Position numbers and translations under genes: made by a program. The notes below the pieces were generated by a model. That model saw nothing but the letters and a program-made list of their open reading frames with translations. It was not told where the DNA came from and made no database searches. Shown one piece after another: positions 52,744-60,866 of a stretch of 64,000 nucleotides of DNA. Location: the NCBI RefSeq assembly GCF_009299835.1, contig NZ_VKCZ01000007.1, positions 248,001 through 312,000 of the forward strand. Direction: 5' to 3'. The number at the start of each line of letters is the position of its first letter. Within the stretch, counting starts at the first letter, position 1. This DNA comes from Microlunatus speluncae. GTDB taxonomy: Bacteria; Actinomycetota; Actinomycetes; Propionibacteriales; Propionibacteriaceae.

Positions 52744-53735
52744 ACCCGACGCAGGAGTCCGCGCCGCTTCGCCTGCTCAGCCGGACCGATCTGGCCGATG
52801 TGCCGTTCCCGCCCGAGGAGGTGGTGGCGGCGGTGGAGCAGGCCTACCGCAGCTTCGGCTCCGGCACGGCCGAGAACCCGACCAAGATCACCGTCGGCGG
52901 GGTCCATGATCGCTCCGTCGCGTACGCGATGCTCGGCCGGGACACCGACCGCGGCGTGGTTGCGATGAAGACCTCGTACACCTTCGGGCCCGATGACGAT
53001 CGCGGCGGCAAGCGCTACACCACGATGATCATGCTGTACGACGACACCACCGGGGCACCGATCGCGCTGCTGGACGGATCCCGGATCGGCGCGCTGCGGA
53101 CGCCGGCCGTGTCGGCCCTCCTGGTCCGCGAGACCAAGCGATCCGACGCCCGGAGCGTGCTGGTGATCGGCACCGGCGTGCAGGGGCGTAACGCCCTGCC
53201 GCATCTACTGGCCGCGAACCCGGAGCTGGACCGGCTGATGCTCTTCGGCACCCATGCCGGCGGCATCGACGCCGTCCGGTCGATGCTGGCCGACTACGAC
53301 CCGGCGCGTTCGGTCGAGGTGGTCACCGATCCACGCGCCGCGGCCGGCGAGGCGGACGTGATCCTGGCGACCGCGGGCCCGGCCACTCGGGTCGCCGTGG
53401 AGTCGTCCGACCTGCGGGACGGTTCGACGGTCGTGCTGGTCGGCTACGGGCTGGCGCCGTCGACGCTGGTCGACGCGGACCGGGCGATCGCCACCAACGC
53501 GGCGCAGATGGCGATCACCGGGCGGGACATGGCCGGGCCGGACGGCACGTTGCGTCCGGTCGATGCGGAGCTGCCCGCGGTGATCACCGGTCGCGCCCGG
53601 CTGCGGCAGCACGACGCGCAGCGGATCTTCGCGTTCAACAGCGGCATCGTGCTCACCGACATCGCGGTCGCCCACGCGCTGGCCCAGCGGGCGATCGAGC
53701 TCGGACGCGGCGTCGACGTCACGCTCTGGTCATGA
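52740..53735 (+). CDS. SbnB-like 2,3-diaminopropionate biosynthesis dehydrogenase
   Basis: 331 residues of the ornithine cyclodeaminase/mu-crystallin family. LRLLSRTDLADVPFPPEEVV starts it, KTSYTFGPDDDRGGKRYTTM and LDGSRIGALRTPAVSALLV are family blocks, and VLVIGTGVQGRNALPHLLA is the NAD site. In staphyloferrin B synthesis SbnB oxidatively splits N-(1-amino-1-carboxyethyl)-glutamate to L-2,3-diaminopropionate and 2-oxoglutarate. The presence of an SbnA homologue in the same operon makes that activity more likely than ornithine cyclodeaminase. ATGA overlaps on both sides. Confidence 0.83.
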   Translation: MNPTQESAPLRLLSRTDLADVPFPPEEVVAAVEQAYRSFGSGTAENPTKITVGGVHDRSVAYAMLGRDTDRGVVAMKTSYTFGPDDDRGGKRYTTMIMLYDDTTGAPIALLDGSRIGALRTPAVSALLVRETKRSDARSVLVIGTGVQGRNALPHLLAANPELDRLMLFGTHAGGIDAVRSMLADYDPARSVEVVTDPRAAAGEADVILATAGPATRVAVESSDLRDGSTVVLVGYGLAPSTLVDADRAIATNAAQMAITGRDMAGPDGTLRPVDAELPAVITGRARLRQHDAQRIFAFNSGIVLTDIAVAHALAQRAIELGRGVDVTLWS

Positions 53736-55108
53736 CGATCACTGCCGAACTCACCGGTCGCGGCATCACGGCGCCGCCGTTGACCGCGCACCGGGACCCC
53801 TGGGAGTTACGGCTGCTGGCCGACGACCGGCTGCTGGCCGACCTGGCGCTCGCCGTCGGCGGGCCCTTCCACGTGCTCTTCCCGGAGCGGGTGACCGCCA
53901 ACCTGCGGGCCTACCGGGCGGCCTTCGCCGAAGCCGGCCTGGCCGGTGCGATCTACTACGCCCGCAAGGCCAACAAGGCGGCCTGCGTGATCACCGCCTG
54001 CGCGCGGGCCGACGCCGGCGTCGACGTGTCCAGCCCCGGCGAACTGGTGGCCGCCCTCGGTGGTGGCATCCGCGGCCGGGAGTTGATGATCACCGGGCCG
54101 GCCAAATCGGACGAGCTGCTCTGGCTGGCGACCCGGCACGGTGCCATGATCGCGATCGACGCGGTGGACGAGCTGGACCGGCTGATCGCGCTCCGGGCCG
54201 AGCCCTGCCGGGTGCTGCTCCGGGTCCGGCCTCGGGACTCCGCGAGCAGGTTCGGCATGACGGAGGCCGAGCTGGTGGCCGCACTGGACCTGATCACCCG
54301 TGCCGGGCCGGATTCGATCATGGTCGACGGGTTCAGCTTCCACCTGACCGGTTACGATCCGGCACCCCGGGCCCGGCTGGCCGGCGAGCTGGTCGACCGC
54401 TGTCTTCGGCTGCGCAGCGAGGGACATCCGGCGTCGATGATCTCGATCGGCGGGGGCTTCGCGGTCGACTACGCCGACGCGGAGCAGTGGCGAGCGTTCG
54501 CCGACGGCCTGCGAGACCGGTGGTGTCACGACGGGCAGGGCAGCGGATCGCTGTATCCGTACCACTCCGAGGTCGCCGGACCGGCGATGCTGACCGAGAT
54601 CCTGCGCACCGACGGGCTCGCCGATCGGCTGCGGGAGCACGGGATCCGGCTGGCGATCGAGCCGGGACGTTCACTGCTCGACCGGGCCGGGCTCTCGGTG
54701 TTCGCCGTCCGCGGGGTCAAGATCAGGGAAGAGCGCGGGCTGCCGTACCGGATGATCACAGTCGACGGCAGCAGTCTCAGCCTGTCCGAGCAGTGGTTCG
54801 GCAGCGAGTACGTACCCGATCCGGTGCTCTGGCCGAGCGGGACGGAGCAGCTTCAGAGCGGCGCGGCCGCGCCGGTGCCCACCTGTGTCGGCGGCGTGAC
54901 CTGCCTCGAGTCCGACCTGCTCAGCCGGCGACGGATCCCGTTGCCGCGGGAGCCGCGGATCGGCGACCTGCTGATCTATCCGAACACGGCCGGCTATCAG
55001 ATGGATTCCAACGAATCCGAGTTCCAGAACCATCCGATTCCACCGAAGATCGTGCTCCGGCCCGATCTCCGCTGGAGCCTTGATCATGCACGTGGAGAGA
55101 GATCGTGA
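53732..55108 (+). CDS. SbnH/Y4yA-like type III-fold PLP decarboxylase
   Basis: 458 residues. The alanine-racemase-like barrel has the PLP Lys79 (AIYYARKANKA), GVDVSSPGELVAALGG, FSFHLTGYDPAPRARLAGEL, the glycine-rich phosphate site SIGGGFAVDY, LAIEPGRSLLDRAG and, near the end, CLESDLLSRRRIPLP with the active-site Cys of DAP/ornithine decarboxylases. SbnH decarboxylates citryl-diaminopropionate in staphyloferrin B synthesis. It is coupled to its neighbours by ATGA and GTGA overlaps. The substrate here is not citryl-Dap unless NIS enzymes exist elsewhere. Confidence 0.82.
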   Translation: MTITAELTGRGITAPPLTAHRDPWELRLLADDRLLADLALAVGGPFHVLFPERVTANLRAYRAAFAEAGLAGAIYYARKANKAACVITACARADAGVDVSSPGELVAALGGGIRGRELMITGPAKSDELLWLATRHGAMIAIDAVDELDRLIALRAEPCRVLLRVRPRDSASRFGMTEAELVAALDLITRAGPDSIMVDGFSFHLTGYDPAPRARLAGELVDRCLRLRSEGHPASMISIGGGFAVDYADAEQWRAFADGLRDRWCHDGQGSGSLYPYHSEVAGPAMLTEILRTDGLADRLREHGIRLAIEPGRSLLDRAGLSVFAVRGVKIREERGLPYRMITVDGSSLSLSEQWFGSEYVPDPVLWPSGTEQLQSGAAAPVPTCVGGVTCLESDLLSRRRIPLPREPRIGDLLIYPNTAGYQMDSNESEFQNHPIPPKIVLRPDLRWSLDHARGERS

Positions 55109-56190
55109 TCTACACCAGAATGACCGACCTGATCGGCCGCACGCCCCTGTTTCAGCTGGCCCAGACCGGCAGCGGGACCAGGCTGCTGCTGAAGCTGGAG
55201 CAGTTCAACCCGACCGGCGCCGCCAAGATCAGGATGGCCCGGTCGATGGTGCTCGACGCCGAGGCCCGCGGGCTGCTCCGGCCCGGCGGCCGGATCGTCG
55301 AATCGACGTCGGGCAACACCGGCCTCGGCCTGGCCGTGGTCGCGGCCGAGCGCGGCTACCGGTTCACCGCCGTCGTCGACCGGCACGCCTGCGCCGACAA
55401 GCTGCGGACCATGGCCGCCCTGGGAGCGGAACTGATCTTCGTCGGCGACGATGATCACCTGGCGACGTCGGCCCGGGAGGACCTGGCCGAGCAGCTCGCC
55501 GCCAACGAGCCGGGCGCCTTCTTCACCGAGCAGCACAACAACCCGGCCAACGCCGACGGCTACGCCGAACTGGCCGACGAACTGCTGGCCGATCTCGACG
55601 GCCCCGACGTCGACGTGTTGATCAGCGCCGTCGGCACCGGCGGATCGCTGTTCGGCACCGCCCGGCGACTCCGGCAGCGCGGCTCCGCCGTTCGGGTGAT
55701 CGGGGTCGAGCCGGTCGGCTCGATCGCGTTCGGCGGCGACGGCGGCCCGTACTGGCAGTCCGGCACCGGCACCCCGCCGGGCGCGTCGATCGGCACCGCC
55801 GTCGACTACACGTTGTTGGACGAGGGCCTCAAGGTGAGCGACATCGAGGCGTTCGCCACCGCCCGGGCCGTGGCGGCGCGGACCGGCCTGATGATCGGCG
55901 GCTCGGCCGGCGGCTCCGTCCACGCCGCCCTGACCCGGCTGGAGGACTTCGCCCCCGGCTCGACGGTGATCACCATCGTCTGCGACGGCGGCGAGAAGTA
56001 TCTGGACACCGTCTTCGACGATGAATGGATGCGCGCCCGCAACCTCCTCGACCTCCCCACCGAGTCCCACCTCAACACCCTCCTCACCCGCCTCTCCCCC
56101 ACACCCACCCCACCCCCCTCCTGGCCACCCTCTAAAACCGCCGACCCGTCACATCCGCGGCCGTTTGGCGGCGTGTCGACGCTCTTGTGA
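55105..56190 (+). CDS. SbnA-like PLP enzyme, diaminopropionate pathway
   Basis: 361 residues; GTG start overlapping the SbnH stop. Cysteine-synthase fold: MTDLIGRTPLFQLAQ, PLP Lys41 (NPTGAAKIRMA), substrate loop STSGNTGLGLAV (67-78), phosphate loop VGTGGSLFGTARRL and C-terminal IGGSAGGSVHAAL. SbnA joins O-phosphoserine and glutamate to the substrate of SbnB. At 361 residues it is about 30 longer than typical. The tail after about 325 is Pro-rich, and its last 17 or 18 codons and stop lie inside the inverted-repeat element at 56138-56411, so the natural C-terminus has probably been replaced. Confidence 0.84.
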   Translation: MIYTRMTDLIGRTPLFQLAQTGSGTRLLLKLEQFNPTGAAKIRMARSMVLDAEARGLLRPGGRIVESTSGNTGLGLAVVAAERGYRFTAVVDRHACADKLRTMAALGAELIFVGDDDHLATSAREDLAEQLAANEPGAFFTEQHNNPANADGYAELADELLADLDGPDVDVLISAVGTGGSLFGTARRLRQRGSAVRVIGVEPVGSIAFGGDGGPYWQSGTGTPPGASIGTAVDYTLLDEGLKVSDIEAFATARAVAARTGLMIGGSAGGSVHAALTRLEDFAPGSTVITIVCDGGEKYLDTVFDDEWMRARNLLDLPTESHLNTLLTRLSPTPTPPPSWPPSKTADPSHPRPFGGVSTLL

Positions 56191-56411
56191 CGACTCGGCG
56201 GAGATGCACGAGGCGCGACCAGAGCCCGGAACCGCGACGGGCGGAAAGACCTGGCGATCCTGGGCAGCGACATCGAGTCGAACCGCTCGGTGGTCGCCGA
56301 GGCCCCGGATCCGGATTTCGTCTCGGGACGAAGCTCCGAATCCCATTCGTCGAGCCGTCACAAGTGCTTCGACACGCCGCCAAAACGGCCGCGGATGTGA
56401 CGGGTCGGCGG
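56138..56411. mobile_element. MITE-like element with 55-56 bp terminal inverted repeats
   Basis: The left end (56138-56192) and right end (56356-56411) are inverted repeats beginning CCGCCGACCCGTCACATCCG and differing by one gap and a few bases. The 163-bp interior shows no coding frame of note. This size and structure fit a non-autonomous transposable element. The left repeat contains the stop of the SbnA-like gene. No matching transposase or target duplication is evident. The element fills most of the 324-bp gap before the next gene; 56412-56514 shows nothing further. Confidence 0.75.
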
Positions 56412-56514
56412 AAGTTGGGGGCGGGTAAAATCCGGGTGGGAGCGGTAAGCGTTTGCACTCTTCGCGGCATACCCCGTCGCGGACTCACAACCACGACACC
56501 TACAGGTGGCGCAG

Positions 56515-56976
56515 ATGGCGATGGCCGAGCTTGATCAACATCCGGAGCTGGACGTTCTTCCCGAGTGGCCGACGGAGACCGTCGCCGTCCTGGTGACACA
56601 GGACACGGAGTCGGGGGCGCCGCATGCGATCCCGGTGTCCTGGCCGGTCCGGGCGGGTGATCGCCGGATCCTGATCAGCCTGCGGCACAACCGCGGATCG
56701 CTGGTCCGGCTGCGGGCCCGGCCCGAGGTGGCGTTGGTCATCGTCGGCGGCGGCGATGTCGCGCTCTGCGCGCGCGGCACGGCCCGGGTGGTCCGGGAGG
56801 AGCTGCAGCCGGACGGCGAGTACGCGGGCGTGGAGATCACCGTCACCGTGATCGACGACCATCGCCAGGGCGCGTTCGCGGTTGCCGACGGGATCCGGCG
56901 GACGGTGCTGGACCCCTCCGAACTGGCGGCGCTGGAGCACCGGGTCACCGAGCTGCGGGAGCTGGCCGACCCCTGA
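56515..56976 (+). CDS. PPOX-class split-barrel flavin-binding protein
   Basis: 153 residues from the ATG at 56515 (56506 and 56521 are alternatives). TETVAVLVTQDTESGAPHAI, ILISLRHNRGSLVRLRARPE, VALVIVGGGDVALCARGTAR and a closing helix form the pyridoxamine-phosphate-oxidase-like barrel. The cofactor and substrate are unknown; similar small actinobacterial proteins often bind FMN or F420. Confidence 0.75.
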   Translation: MAMAELDQHPELDVLPEWPTETVAVLVTQDTESGAPHAIPVSWPVRAGDRRILISLRHNRGSLVRLRARPEVALVIVGGGDVALCARGTARVVREELQPDGEYAGVEITVTVIDDHRQGAFAVADGIRRTVLDPSELAALEHRVTELRELADP

Positions 56977-57062
56977 TTCGGGGCCGGAACGTGACGTAAC
57001 TCAAACCCTTGCCGACCGGCAAGGAGTTGAAGTCTGCGGAACGGCTGGGTAGCGTCGCTGCG

Positions 57063-58370
57063 ATGCCCGTGCGGACCACAGACCCTCGCCACAAGGTCCG
57101 TGACGCCTCGCTGGACAACGCGAAGGCCATCCTGATCGTCCTCGTCGTGCTCGGTCACGCCATCGAGGAAGTGCCGAAGGACGAGCTGATCGAGGGCCTC
57201 TACCGGGCGATCTATCTGTTCCACATGCCGGCGTTCGCGCTGATCACCGGCTACCTGTCGCGCCGGTTCCAGGCGTCGGTCGGGTCATATCTGAAGCTGC
57301 TCGGCACCCTGCTGGTGCCCTATCTCGTCTTCCAGGTCGGCCATGCCGCGATCGTCGGCTGGCTGGACGAGAAGCCGATCGCCATCGATCTGCTCTATCC
57401 CGAGTGGACGCTGTGGTATCTCCTGGCCGTCGCGTTCTGGCGGGTGCTGACGCCGATCTTCCGGGCACTGCCGTTCGCGATCCCGGTGTCGTTCCTGATC
57501 GCGCTCGGCTGCGGTTTGCTGCCCGACCTGCCGAACGAACTGGCCCTCGACCGCACCATCACGCTGCTGCCGTTCTTCGTGATCGGCCTCGCCTTCACCC
57601 CCGAGGGACTGGACCGGATCCGGAGGTTCGGCGCCGTTCCGTTGGGCGTGATCTTCGTCCCGGTCGCGGTCGCGGTCTCCTGGTGGTCGCTCGATCAGCT
57701 GGGCGCCGACGACTTCTGGTTCCGGCAGTCCTTCATCCAGATGGCCGACGAATCGACCACGACCGGACTGCTGTTGCGCCTGGCCGGCTACGCCTTCGGC
57801 CTGCTCGGCACGGCCTGGGTGCTGGCCCTGGGCTCCCGGCGGAAGTCGCCGCTGACGTACATCGGCGTCAATTCCTTGTACGTCTACCTGCTGCACAGCG
57901 TGGTATTGCTGCCGTTCCGGGACAACGGCGTGATCGAGGGACCGGACGAGCCCTGGCTGTTGATCATGAGCATCGCCTTCGCCATCGGGCTGTCCGCCCT
58001 GTTGGCCAGCAAGCCGGTGACCGTGATCACCCGGCTCATCGTCCAGCCGCCGTTCAACAAGATCGGCAAGTCGGCGAAGCCCGTACCGGAGCCGGAGCCC
58101 GCGCCGGAACCGAAGCCGGCGCCCACCCTGCACCTGCGCCCCATCGTGGACCTCCCGACCGCCTCATCGCGGCCGCCGATCCGGCGCACCCGCCCCGTCC
58201 AGGCGCCCCGGCCGGACCGACGTTCGCAGCCGATCCGGCGGACACAGCCGGCGCGGCGCACGCCGGCCAGCCCGCCGCGCCGAGCCAGGCTGGATGACGA
58301 CGAACTGACCTTCGACCGTAGGGTGGAAGTGCGACCACGGCGTGCCGCGGACTCGGCCTCTTCGCGCTGA
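57063..58370 (+). CDS. Acyltransferase 3 family membrane protein
   Basis: 435 residues from the ATG at 57063; TAGCGT lies seven bases before it, fitting a leaderless transcript, and the TTG extension to 57009 is rejected. DNAKAILIVLVVLGHAIEEV with the catalytic His, then AIYLFHMPAFALITGYLSRR, resemble fucose-4-O-acetylase/OpgC-type acyltransferases. About ten helices are present. The last 110 residues are a Pro/Arg-rich cytoplasmic tail (PEPEPAPEPKPAP, then RRTQPARRTPASPPRRAR) of low complexity. Probably adds acyl groups to a surface glycan. Confidence 0.83.
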   Translation: MPVRTTDPRHKVRDASLDNAKAILIVLVVLGHAIEEVPKDELIEGLYRAIYLFHMPAFALITGYLSRRFQASVGSYLKLLGTLLVPYLVFQVGHAAIVGWLDEKPIAIDLLYPEWTLWYLLAVAFWRVLTPIFRALPFAIPVSFLIALGCGLLPDLPNELALDRTITLLPFFVIGLAFTPEGLDRIRRFGAVPLGVIFVPVAVAVSWWSLDQLGADDFWFRQSFIQMADESTTTGLLLRLAGYAFGLLGTAWVLALGSRRKSPLTYIGVNSLYVYLLHSVVLLPFRDNGVIEGPDEPWLLIMSIAFAIGLSALLASKPVTVITRLIVQPPFNKIGKSAKPVPEPEPAPEPKPAPTLHLRPIVDLPTASSRPPIRRTRPVQAPRPDRRSQPIRRTQPARRTPASPPRRARLDDDELTFDRRVEVRPRRAADSASSR

Positions 58371-58426
58371 CCTCGACCGCCGACGCCCGGGTCGTCAGCG
58401 TCCGGAGGCCGTACGCAAATGGTAAT

Positions 58427-58439
58427 CTTGTCAGTCAAG
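58427..58439. promoter_or_regulatory. Imperfect palindrome CTTG-TCAGT-CAAG, candidate GntR site
   Basis: CTTG and CAAG flank five bases, overlapping TAATCT (58423-58428), a possible -10, about 35 bases upstream of the isomerase-like gene. An FCD-type GntR gene follows in the same unit, which makes autoregulation plausible. Confidence 0.4.
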
Positions 58440-58474
58440 TTTGCACGACGGACATTGTGGAGCGGAGTGCACGG

Positions 58475-59293
58475 ATGCGCGGTCACCGATTCAGCTACGC
58501 GGCGAACATCTCGATCATGTTCACCGAGCACGAGCTCCTGGCCCGGCCCGCCGCGGCCCGTGCCGCCGGCTTCGGCCTGATCGAGCTGTGGTGGCCGTTC
58601 AGCCGACCGGTCGCCGACCAGGCCGAGGTCGACGCGCTGATCACCGCGATCGACCGGGCGGAGGTCGGGCTGATCGGGCTCAATTTCTTCGCCGGCGACA
58701 TGCCGGCCGGCCAGCGTGGCGTCGCCAATCGCCCGGCCGATGGAGCCGACCTGGCGGCGAACGTGGAGCAGGTCGCGTCGATCGCCCGGCGCACCGGCTG
58801 CCGGAAGTTCAACCTGCTGTACGGGCAACTGGACGATCGCTGGACGCCGGCGGAGCAGTCGGCGGCCGCCGTCACCGCAATCGGACGGGCCGCCGAGACC
58901 GTCGCCGAGTTCGGCGGCACGGTGCTGGTCGAGCCGCTGGCCCGCGGCCTCAACGGCGCCTATCCGCTGACCACGGCCGACGAGGTCGTCGACGTGATCA
59001 CCGAGGTCGCCGCGCCGGCCGGCAATGTCGGGCTGCTCTACGACGTGTTCCACCTCGGCAGCAACGGCGCCGATCTGGTCGCCGACGCCCGCCGGCACGC
59101 CGACCGGATCGCCCATGTGCAACTGGCCGACAGCCCCGGCCGGGGCGAACCCGGCACCGGGACGCTGCCGATCGCCGCCGCCCTCGCCGCGCTGCCCGCC
59201 GACTACGACGGGGTGATCGCCTGTGAATACAAGCCGACCAAGGCGACCGAGCAGACCCTGGGCTGGATCGGGGCCGTCGACCCGCCCCGGTGA
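58475..59293 (+). CDS. Hydroxypyruvate isomerase-like TIM-barrel protein
   Basis: 272 residues from the ATG at 58475, with GGAGCGGAG seven bases upstream; a GTG at 58457 is possible. FSYAANISIMFTEHELLARP and FGLIELWWPF are the Hyi signatures, LVEPLARGLNGAYPLTTADE holds a metal-ligand Glu, LLYDVFHLGSNGADLV Asp and His, and HVQLADSPGRGEPGTG the next His. The family interconverts hydroxypyruvate and tartronate semialdehyde, or acts on related keto sugars. It forms a two-gene unit with the GntR regulator that follows 23 bases on. Confidence 0.86.
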   Translation: MRGHRFSYAANISIMFTEHELLARPAAARAAGFGLIELWWPFSRPVADQAEVDALITAIDRAEVGLIGLNFFAGDMPAGQRGVANRPADGADLAANVEQVASIARRTGCRKFNLLYGQLDDRWTPAEQSAAAVTAIGRAAETVAEFGGTVLVEPLARGLNGAYPLTTADEVVDVITEVAAPAGNVGLLYDVFHLGSNGADLVADARRHADRIAHVQLADSPGRGEPGTGTLPIAAALAALPADYDGVIACEYKPTKATEQTLGWIGAVDPPR

Positions 59294-59316
59294 CGGATCT
59301 ATGAGACGGTAAGGCC

Positions 59317-59991
59317 GTGTCCGAACGGTTCCTGCTCGCGCCGGCATCCCTGACCGATTCCCTGTACGAGGCCGTACGCAAGCGCATCGTCAACGGCGAG
59401 ATCCAGCCCGGGGAGAAGCTCACCGAGCTGCGACTGGCCAGCGAATACTCCGTCGCCCGGCCGACCGCGAAGGCCTGCGTCGAGCGACTCACCTCGGTCG
59501 GCCTGCTCCGCCGCACCGCGCACCGCAGCGCCGTGGTCCCCGAATTCGACGAAGCCGAGATCCTCGACCTGTTCATCGGGCGGGAGGCGGTCGAGCGCTC
59601 GGCCGTGCTGGCCCTGGCCAAGCGCAAGACCGTGCCGATCGAGGCGACCAAGGCCCAGCTGGCGATGGAGCAGGCCGCCCAGGACCGGGACTTCCCGAGT
59701 CAGGTCGAGGCCGACATCGAGTTCCACTCCTCGCTGGTCGCCGCGGCCGGCAGCCGCCGGCTGGCCCGGATGCACGAGTCGATCATGGGCGAGGTGCAGC
59801 TGACGATGGGCCAGTTCCAGGCCCACCGGACCGTCGATCCGCGCAGCGTCGCCAGCGAGCATGCCGAGATCATCGCCGCGATCAAGGCCGGCCGGCCGCG
59901 CAAGGCCGAGGACGCCCTGGTCGCCCACCTGCAGCACGCGCAGCAGCGGCTGCTCGCCCAGCTGCAGCAGCCGGGCGACGTCTCGGCCTGA
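59317..59991 (+). CDS. GntR-family regulator, FCD subfamily
   Basis: 224 residues; GTG start. The winged helix has LTDSLYEAVRKRIVNGEIQPGE, then LRLASEYSVARPTAKACVER. The FCD effector domain (IEFHSSLVAAAGSRRLARMH, then SEHAEIIAAIKAGRPRKAED) retains the Asp/His metal-binding pattern. It probably senses an organic acid and controls the isomerase-like gene upstream. Confidence 0.9.
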   Translation: MSERFLLAPASLTDSLYEAVRKRIVNGEIQPGEKLTELRLASEYSVARPTAKACVERLTSVGLLRRTAHRSAVVPEFDEAEILDLFIGREAVERSAVLALAKRKTVPIEATKAQLAMEQAAQDRDFPSQVEADIEFHSSLVAAAGSRRLARMHESIMGEVQLTMGQFQAHRTVDPRSVASEHAEIIAAIKAGRPRKAEDALVAHLQHAQQRLLAQLQQPGDVSA

Positions 59992-60006
59992 TCGACCGAA
60001 GTCGGT

Positions 60007-60780
60007 TCAGCGGTCGGTCCCCGATCGCTGCGCGATGTAGAACTCGACGCCGTCCAGGATCCGGTCGAGGCCGAACCGGAACGACAGGTCGGGATCGGTC
60101 GCCGCGTTGTAGGTCTCGCCGGTCGCCGTGCCGACCCGGCCGGCCAGCGGGAAACTCGTGCCGGCCATCACCCGATCCAGGATCGGCGCGTTGATCTCCC
60201 ACCACTCCGCGTCGGTCAGGCCCGAGGTCTCCTGCGTCCGCTTGACCTCGATGCTCATCTGCGCCGCGCCGGCCGCGAAGCCCCCGATCAGGGTGATCAC
60301 CTGGTCCATCGAGATGTCGTCCAGGCCGATGCCCTCGATCGCGGCCAGCTGCCACTCGTAGCGGGTGACGACATTCGGCCCGAGGTTGCCGCGGATCGAC
60401 TCGGCCTGCAGCAGCCAGGGGTGTCGCCGATAGCCGTCGTAGAGCTGCTGACACACCCGCCGCAACCGGGTCCGGGTCGCGCCGCGATGCGGCTTCATCG
60501 GCTCCTCACCGGCGACCTCGTCGACCATCAGGCTGACCAGCTCGGCCCGGTTGGCCACGTAGGTGTAGACCGACATCACCCGCAGGCCCAGCCGATCGCC
60601 GACCTTGCGCATCGACAGGGCGTCCAGCCCCTCGGCATCGGCGATCGCGATGGCGGCCCGGACCACGTCATCGACGCTCGAGCTCTGCTTCGGCCCGCGG
60701 CTTCCCTCCCGCGCGCCGAGCTCCCGGCGCCAGAGCAGCCGCAGCGTCCGGTCGGTCTCCCGCTCCACGTCATCCGCCAT
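60007..60780 (-). CDS. TetR-family regulator with TetR_C-type sensor domain
   Basis: 257 residues. The HTH is DDVVRAAIAIADAEGLDALS, then KVGDRLGLRVMSVYTYVANR. The C-terminal region (VCQQLYDGYRRHPWLLQAES onward) is the TetR_C type often found beside DrrAB exporters. TATGCT lies six bases before the ATG, suggesting a leaderless transcript. Divergent from the ABC exporter with the CCGTA/TACGG operator between. Confidence 0.88.
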   Translation of the reverse strand: MADDVERETDRTLRLLWRRELGAREGSRGPKQSSSVDDVVRAAIAIADAEGLDALSMRKVGDRLGLRVMSVYTYVANRAELVSLMVDEVAGEEPMKPHRGATRTRLRRVCQQLYDGYRRHPWLLQAESIRGNLGPNVVTRYEWQLAAIEGIGLDDISMDQVITLIGGFAAGAAQMSIEVKRTQETSGLTDAEWWEINAPILDRVMAGTSFPLAGRVGTATGETYNAATDPDLSFRFGLDRILDGVEFYIAQRSGTDR

Positions 60781-60838
60781 AGCCGCAGCATAGGCGGAAT
60801 TTCTCCGTTGGGTGTACGATGTTTAGCCGGTACGATCT

Positions 60839-60853
60839 CCGTACATCATACGG
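60839..60853. promoter_or_regulatory. Operator CCGTACATCATACGG upstream of the ABC exporter
   Basis: CCGTA and TACGG arms around five bases. Further GTAC-containing half sites lie at about 60814 and 60830, so more than one dimer may bind. It ends 13 bases before the exporter GTG and is the likely target of the divergent TetR-type repressor. Confidence 0.65.
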
Positions 60854-60866
60854 AATAAGGAGGACG

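Noticed and set aside
56021..56428. Open frame across the inverted-repeat element
   Set aside because: Begins inside the SbnA-like gene and reads through both terminal repeats; no ribosome site or protein-like composition.
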